Shown piece after piece: positions 58,977-64,000 of a stretch of DNA of 64,000 nt; positions within the stretch are counted from its first letter, which is position 1, and every line of letters begins with the position of its first letter. Position numbers and translations under genes: made by a program. The notes beneath the pieces were generated by a model that did no database searches, had not been told where the DNA came from, and saw only the letters and a list, made by a program, of their open reading frames with translations. This DNA is from an uncultured Clostridia bacterium. Lineage in GTDB: Bacteria > Bacillota > Clostridia > Christensenellales > Borkfalkiaceae. Location: contig CALVWX010000004.1 in the NCBI GenBank assembly GCA_944368215.1, positions 1-64,000 on the forward strand, given 5' to 3'.

Positions 58977-61928
58977 TTAATCCTTTTTGGGTCTGTGAAT
59001 GCGCACGTCATCGGGCACGAAGTTGCCTTTTTCGTCCGTGGGAAGGGGCGCGGGGCGCTGTTCGGGAGCGCTCTGAGCGGGAGCTGCGGCCGGCTTTTCG
59101 GGAACCGTATTATCCGCAGGCGCCGAGGGCTGCTGTGCACCGTTCTGCACGGGCGTTGCCGGCTGCTGGGCGGGAGCGGGATTGACGCGGCGGACCATGC
59201 CGTTTGCGCCGCGCACCATGTTGCCCTGCTGGCGCGGAGGCTGGGGCTGGGCGGGTATGCGGACAATTCTGCCCTTCAAAAGGCGGGAGATGGTGATGGT
59301 CTGAATGCGCTCGATCATCTCCTCGAACATTTCGTGACCTTCCTGCTTGTATGCGATGACGGGGTCCTGCTGGGCGTAGCCGCGCAGACCTATGCCCTTG
59401 CGGAGCTGGTCCATGGCGTCGATGTGGTCTATCCAGTTTCTGTCGACGGCGCGGAGAAGTTCGTTGCGCTCAACCTGATGATAGTCTACCTGGCCGTGCG
59501 TTTCTTTAGAGATATTTTCAATCTTTTGCTCGTAAGATTTGGTGACTTCCTTTGATATCTTCTGAATGGCGTATTCGTAATCCCACTTTTCGAGCATTTC
59601 GTGGGTGATTTCGAACTGGCACTCATCGGGATATACCTTCTGCTTCAATGCGGCGTTCAGAGCTTCCTCGTCCCACTGTTCGGGCATGGCGTCGGTGTTT
59701 ACCGTTTCGCGAACGATTTTTTCGACATAGTCGGGGATATACTTGAGCATCTGGTCGTGCACGTCGCCGCCGCGGAGGACGTTGAGACGCTCGGAATAGA
59801 TGAGCTTGCGCTGTTCGTTCATGACTTCGTCGTACTGCAGCGTGTGCTTGCGGGCGCTGAAGTTGCGGCCCTCTATGGCCATCTGCGCGCTTTCTATCGA
59901 GCGCGACAGCATTTTGGACTGAAGGCAGTCGTCCTCGTCCATGAGGGTGGAATATATGGCCTTGAGCTTTTCGCCGCCGAAGCGCTTTGCGAGGTCGTCT
60001 TCGAGGGAGATGAAGAATACCGATGCGCCGGGGTCGCCCTGACGGCCGGCACGGCCGCGGAGCTGGTTGTCTATGCGGCGCGATTCGTGGCGCTCGGTGC
60101 CGATTATGCACAGGCCGCCCGCCGCGATGACCTTTTCCTTTTCGGCGTCGGTTTCGGCTTTATACATATTGTAAAGGTCGGCGTACCTCTTCCTCGCGGT
60201 CTGCTCCTCTTCGGTGAAGGGGCGGTCGGCGTAAGAGATGGCCACTTCTATCATGTCGTGGTCGTAGCTTTCCTCCCTCATGCGCTTTTTGGCGAGGTAT
60301 TCGGGGTTGCCGCCGAGCAGAATGTCGGTGCCGCGGCCCGCCATGTTGGTGGCTATGGTGACGGCGCCGTACCTGCCCGCCTGCGCGACTATTTCAGCCT
60401 CGCGGGCGTGGTTTTTGGCGTTTAAGATATTATGCTTTATGCCGTTGCGGCGGAGAAGGCGGGAAATTTCTTCCGATTTGTCGACGGTTACCGTACCGAT
60501 GAGCACGGGCTGGCCGTTGGCGTGGCGGTCTATAACTTCCTGAACGATGGCCTTCTTTTTGCTTTCGACGGTTGAGAAAATTTTATCGGGATAGTCTATG
60601 CGCTGTACGGGCTTGTTTGTGGGGATGCAGACGACGTCGAGCGAGTAAATGGTTCTGAACTCGGCCTCTTCGGTCTTGGCGGTACCCGTCATGCCAGAAA
60701 GTTTGTTGTACAGCCTGAAGTAGTTCTGGAAGGTAACGGTGGCGTGCGTTTTGTTTTCTTCGCGCACCTTTACGTGTTCCTTAGCCTCTATTGCCTGATG
60801 AAGGCCGTCCGAATAGCGCCTGCCGACCATGAGACGGCCGGTAAATTCGTCGACTATCATGATTTCGCCGTCTTCGGTGACGATGTAGTTTTCGTCGCGG
60901 GCGAAGAGTTCGTGCGCCTTGAGGGCCTGCTGTATGTGGTGGTTTAAATCGGCGTTTTCGATATCGCCGAGGTTTTTGATATTGAAGAATTTTTCGGCCT
61001 TTCTTGCGCCGTTTTCGGTTATGGTGACCGACTTGTCCTTGCGGTCGATTATATAGTCCCAGCTCTCCATATCCTTGAGTATGGCGGCAAGCTGGTCATT
61101 GACCTTCTGCTCCTCTTCGGTGAGCGTCTGGCCCTTCTTTTTGCGGACGGGAACGCGCGTTTCGGCGGCCTTTTTATCGTCGTCGAAACCGCCGTGGAGA
61201 GTGCGGACAAACCTGTCGACGTCGACGTAGAGCTGGGAACTTTCGCCGCCCTTGCCCGAGATGATGAGCGGGGTGCGCGCTTCGTCGATCAAGATGGAGT
61301 CGATTTCGTCGATTATGCAGAAGTTGAGTTCGCGCTGAACCATTGCGGGAATGGAAGTTTTTAAGTTGTCGCGCAGGTAATCGAAGCCCAGTTCGTTGTT
61401 GGTGGCGTAGATTATATCGCACTGATAGGCTTCTTTTTTGGCCTTGTCGTCCATGCCGGGCACGACTATGCCTACGGTGAGGCCCATGAACTTGTGCACC
61501 TTGCCCATCCACTCGGCGTCGCGCCTTGCGAGGTAATCGTTGACGGTGACTATGTGCACGCCCTTGCCCGTGAGAGCGTTGAGGTATGCGGGGAGAGTTG
61601 ATACGAGCGTTTTGCCTTCGCCCGTGCGCATCTCTGCAATTCGGCCCTGATGCAGGCAGATGCCGCCGATTATCTGGACGTGGAAGTGCTTCATTTTGAG
61701 CACGCGCCAGCTGGCTTCGCGGAGGGCGGCGAAGGCGTCGTTTAAAATATCGTCGAGCGTTTCACCCTTGGCGAGGCGGCCCTTGAGTATGGCCGTCTGA
61801 CCCTTCAGCTCCTCGTCGCTCATGGCGGCGTATTTGGGTTCGAGTTCCTCTATAGCCCTCGCCTGTTTATCGAGCTTTCTTATAGCCCTGCGGCTGTCGG
61901 CATTTGCAATGTACTTGAAAAGTCCCAT
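58977..61928 (-). CDS. secA: Protein translocase subunit SecA
   Basis: 983-residue motor ATPase for export through SecYEG. Walker A is MRTGEGKTLV (about residues 101-110). The DEAD-like motif is DEIDSILIDEART (about 210-222). Further helicase motifs include TNMAGRGTDILLGGNP and ERHESRRIDNQLRGRAGRQGDPG (key residues R-x-D-x-Q-L-R-G-R-x-G-R). The last 90 residues form a Pro/Gln/Ala-rich tail ending in HRPKKD, without the CxCxSGxxxxxC[HC] zinc motif for SecB or phospholipid binding. prfB follows by six bases. Confidence 0.96.
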   Translation of the reverse strand: MGLFKYIANADSRRAIRKLDKQARAIEELEPKYAAMSDEELKGQTAILKGRLAKGETLDDILNDAFAALREASWRVLKMKHFHVQIIGGICLHQGRIAEMRTGEGKTLVSTLPAYLNALTGKGVHIVTVNDYLARRDAEWMGKVHKFMGLTVGIVVPGMDDKAKKEAYQCDIIYATNNELGFDYLRDNLKTSIPAMVQRELNFCIIDEIDSILIDEARTPLIISGKGGESSQLYVDVDRFVRTLHGGFDDDKKAAETRVPVRKKKGQTLTEEEQKVNDQLAAILKDMESWDYIIDRKDKSVTITENGARKAEKFFNIKNLGDIENADLNHHIQQALKAHELFARDENYIVTEDGEIMIVDEFTGRLMVGRRYSDGLHQAIEAKEHVKVREENKTHATVTFQNYFRLYNKLSGMTGTAKTEEAEFRTIYSLDVVCIPTNKPVQRIDYPDKIFSTVESKKKAIVQEVIDRHANGQPVLIGTVTVDKSEEISRLLRRNGIKHNILNAKNHAREAEIVAQAGRYGAVTIATNMAGRGTDILLGGNPEYLAKKRMREESYDHDMIEVAISYADRPFTEEEQTARKRYADLYNMYKAETDAEKEKVIAAGGLCIIGTERHESRRIDNQLRGRAGRQGDPGASVFFISLEDDLAKRFGGEKLKAIYSTLMDEDDCLQSKMLSRSIESAQMAIEGRNFSARKHTLQYDEVMNEQRKLIYSERLNVLRGGDVHDQMLKYIPDYVEKIVRETVNTDAMPEQWDEEALNAALKQKVYPDECQFEITHEMLEKWDYEYAIQKISKEVTKSYEQKIENISKETHGQVDYHQVERNELLRAVDRNWIDHIDAMDQLRKGIGLRGYAQQDPVIAYKQEGHEMFEEMIERIQTITISRLLKGRIVRIPAQPQPPRQQGNMVRGANGMVRRVNPAPAQQPATPVQNGAQQPSAPADNTVPEKPAAAPAQSAPEQRPAPLPTDEKGNFVPDDVRIHRPKKD

Positions 61929-62016
61929 TTAAATTTTTATTGCTCCCTGTGATTTTGCAGTTAAAAATTTTTAAAGCGCGCGCCGCGCGCAATAACACTA
62001 TTTTAATCCGTATATT

Positions 62017-62045
62017 ATTGTACTATATTTTGCCGCCGTTGTAAA
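62017..62045 (-). promoter_or_regulatory. Promoter for secA
   Basis: On the minus strand: TTTACA (62040-62045), 17-base spacer, TACAAT (62017-62022). Confidence 0.65.
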
Positions 62046-62089
62046 CGCGTTTATTTGCATTTTTTGGAAAAACAGCAAAAAAATTGACG

Positions 62090-62123
62090 GGGCGCCCGCC
62101 GCGCGCTTGCACGGCGGGCGCCC
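62090..62123 (-). terminator. Hairpin between adenine deaminase and secA
   Basis: GGGCGCCCGCCG with CGGCGGGCGCCC, a 12-bp perfect stem. The minus-strand flank is TCAATTTTTTTGC, which fits a terminator of the adenine deaminase gene. Confidence 0.8.
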
Positions 62124-62145
62124 TTATTGCCATACAAGCGCCTTT

Positions 62146-63858
62146 TTATGCATTGATATCGGTAAATTCAAACTTGTCCACGTCGAAAAGGCCCGTATCG
62201 AGCAGTTTTACGTGGGGTATGACGGCGAGGGACAAAAAGGCAAGCGTCATAAACGCGGCGAGCTTTTTGTTTACGCCCATGGAATACGCGCGGTTATAGA
62301 GCTTCTGACTTTCAGAAATCAAACTGTCGGCGTCGCGAGAGGACATGAGACCGCCTATATCGAGGGTGAGCGAATGCACTTCGCCCGTGGCGCTTTCGAC
62401 TATGACCATGCCGCCGCCGATATCCTTTAAGGTGTTTGCGGCCTTGGCCATGGCGGCGTTGTCGTCGCCGAGGAGAATTATGTTGTGCGAATCGTGCGCG
62501 ATGGTTATGCCGAGCGCGCCCCCTTTGAAGCCGTAGCCCTTTAAAAGTCCGCGGCCTATGTTGCCCGTGTATTTATGGCGTTCGACGACGGCGAGCTTTA
62601 AAACGTCGTCGGGAAGAATGACGTCGCCGTTTCTGCTTTCGACCTTCATTACCTCGCAACCCGTAAGTATGTTGCCGGGGTTTAAAGTCATCACCTTTGC
62701 CCTGTCGCCCTTAAGCGAAAGAATGAAATCTTCGGCCCTGAGCGGGTTGACGTGGACGGTGTTTAAGACGTCTTCGGGAAGGTAGCGCTTTGAGGTATCG
62801 AAGAGCGGCCTGCCGTCCTTGGCGACGAGGGCGCCGTCCTTGAAGACGTACTGCGCGTTGAATTTTTTGAGGTCGTCTACGACGACTAAATCGGCAAAAT
62901 AGAAGGGTGCGATTGCGCCGCGCCACTTTAAGCCGTAGCATTCGGCGGCGTTGCGGGTGGCAATTGTCACCGCAAAGATAGGGTCGAGACCCGCATTTAC
63001 TACCGTGCGGAGGGCGTCGTCTATGTGGCCCTTCTGTTTAAGGTCGGCGGCGTGGCGGTCGTCCGTGCACATTAAAAAGCGGCTCATATTGGAAGCATTT
63101 ACCGCGGCGCAGTTGACGGCGATATCGTGAATGGACGAGCTGTGGCGGAGCTGTACGTACACGCCGCGGTCGGCCTTGGCCGCCATCTCTTCGGGAGTGG
63201 CGCACTCGTGGTCGGTGACTATGCCGCCGCAGAGGTATGCGTTGAGCTCATCCCCCATGACGCAGGGGGCGTGGCCGTCGATAATTTTGCCTGCGGCGTG
63301 GGCCGCTTCCAGCTTTTTTATGACGTCGGGGTCGGCGCCGATTACGCCGGGAAAGTTCATGAATTCGCCGAGGCCGAACACTTCGCTGCGGCATATATCC
63401 GCGGCAATGTCGTCGCCGGAGAGAATTGCGCCGCTCGTTTCGAAGGGCGTGGCGGGCACGCACGAGGGCAGCTGAATGTGCACGTCGAGTGGAACGGACT
63501 GCGAAGCTTTATAGATATATTCCACCCCCGCCATTCCGCAGACGTTGGTTATTTCGTGCGGGTCGGCGATTATCGAAGTGGTGCCGCGCGGCACGACGAG
63601 CGAGGCAAATTCTTCGGGCGAGAGCATGGAGCTTTCGATATGCACGTGGCTGTCGATATAGCCGGGAAGGACAACCTTGCCCGACACGTCTATTTCGCGC
63701 ACGCCGCTGTAGGCGCCTATGCCTACTATGCGGTCGGCGGTTATTGCGATGTCGCCCCTCTCGATTTTGCCCGTGAGGGTGTTGACGAAGGTTGCGTTTT
63801 TTAATACTGTGTCCGCCTTTACGCGTTTGGCGGCGGAGTTGATATATTTTTCTATCAT
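62146..63858 (-). CDS. ade: Adenine deaminase
   Basis: Converts adenine to hypoxanthine and ammonia for purine salvage. 570 residues, amidohydrolase superfamily, AdeC type. Metal-binding motifs are DSHVHIESSM (about residues 69-78), DPHEITN (about 98-104), GHAPCVMGDELNAYL (about 192-206) and DDRHA. The C-terminal domain contains GGALGITIAHDSHNI. The single gene is followed by the hairpin at 62090 and is not in an obvious operon with secA. Confidence 0.95.
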   Translation of the reverse strand: MIEKYINSAAKRVKADTVLKNATFVNTLTGKIERGDIAITADRIVGIGAYSGVREIDVSGKVVLPGYIDSHVHIESSMLSPEEFASLVVPRGTTSIIADPHEITNVCGMAGVEYIYKASQSVPLDVHIQLPSCVPATPFETSGAILSGDDIAADICRSEVFGLGEFMNFPGVIGADPDVIKKLEAAHAAGKIIDGHAPCVMGDELNAYLCGGIVTDHECATPEEMAAKADRGVYVQLRHSSSIHDIAVNCAAVNASNMSRFLMCTDDRHAADLKQKGHIDDALRTVVNAGLDPIFAVTIATRNAAECYGLKWRGAIAPFYFADLVVVDDLKKFNAQYVFKDGALVAKDGRPLFDTSKRYLPEDVLNTVHVNPLRAEDFILSLKGDRAKVMTLNPGNILTGCEVMKVESRNGDVILPDDVLKLAVVERHKYTGNIGRGLLKGYGFKGGALGITIAHDSHNIILLGDDNAAMAKAANTLKDIGGGMVIVESATGEVHSLTLDIGGLMSSRDADSLISESQKLYNRAYSMGVNKKLAAFMTLAFLSLAVIPHVKLLDTGLFDVDKFEFTDINA

Positions 63859-63913
63859 AGCTTATAAGTCCTTGCTTGGGGATTTACTGTCGAGTGTCGT
63901 ATGTGAGCCTCTA

Positions 63914-64000
63914 TGTCATCCTGAGCATAGTGAGCAACGCGAACGGAGTCGAATGATCTTGTTTGGTTACATATCGGGCAAGATACATTCGACTGCGCAT
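63914..64000. repeat. Dispersed inverted repeat, copy E (cut by window end)
   Basis: Left end TGTCATCCTGAGC, internal GTCGAATGATCTTG and CAAGATACATTCGACTGCG. The right end lies outside the window. Confidence 0.8.

Overview
The window is a 64-kb stretch of a Gram-positive-type chromosome, with no rRNA, tRNA, phage, insertion sequence or CRISPR array. Gene content and order point to an anaerobic, probably spore-forming or recently asporogenous member of the Clostridia. The evidence is the Bacillus-like order yqfC-yqfD-phoH-pgpH-ybeY-era-yqzL-recO, a ylbJ gene next to a ylbK-like patatin, a PdaB-like deacetylase, a SigB/SigF-type partner-switching operon, two T-box leaders and several lipoproteins with lgt. 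Coding sequence is moderately GC-rich, and intergenic spacers carry many perfect GC-rich hairpins. An uncultured gut Christensenellales-like lineage would fit, but that is a guess.

Layout. 1-4.2 kb: secreted or membrane-anchored MBL hydrolase and valS, reading left. 4.2-7.0 kb: structured leader and an SsuABC/NMT1-type ABC importer, reading right. 7.0-8.7 kb: a small protein, a WYL-type regulator and a candidate small RNA with its own operator-overlapped promoter. 8.7-15 kb: lgt, a T-box-controlled leuA, a MATE exporter, a two-OB-fold SSB-like protein and a polysaccharide deacetylase. 15-23.4 kb: rarA, patatin, ylbJ, pheA, then a tight six-gene operon (alr, 5-formyl-THF cyclo-ligase, membrane protein, rsmD, coaD, DAHP synthase). 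23.7-25.4 kb: a cobalamin riboswitch controlling a transcobalamin-like lipoprotein and an ECF S component. 25.4-31.3 kb: the yqfC-to-recO block. 31.4-40.1 kb: one 2,907-residue repeat lipoprotein. 40.4-45.4 kb: a MinD/MinE-like pair with a deviant P-loop, an S41 protease lipoprotein, a stand-alone PucR-type HTH protein, and an unknown polytopic membrane protein behind a near-consensus promoter. 45.9-47.8 kb: STAS, HATPase, sigma factor and HATPase genes. 47.9-52.2 kb: gltA, a pseudouridine synthase, and feoAB. 52.2-64 kb: ileS behind a divergent T-box, tsaD, a four-helix protein, prfB, secA and adenine deaminase.

How the parts connect. Many genes overlap by 1 to 38 nt and are probably translationally coupled. 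Control by RNA is prominent: Leu T-box on leuA, Ile T-box on ileS, cobalamin riboswitch on the vitamin B12 locus, and one possible small RNA. A roughly 120-bp dispersed inverted repeat occurs five times between genes. One copy supplies the stop codon of the MATE gene, and another lies between the ileS T-box and ileS.

The least ordinary items are the giant repeat lipoprotein, the B12-riboswitch/transcobalamin-like/ECF cassette, the MinDE-like pair, the partner-switching operon with a second degenerate kinase, and the candidate small RNA near 8.5 kb.
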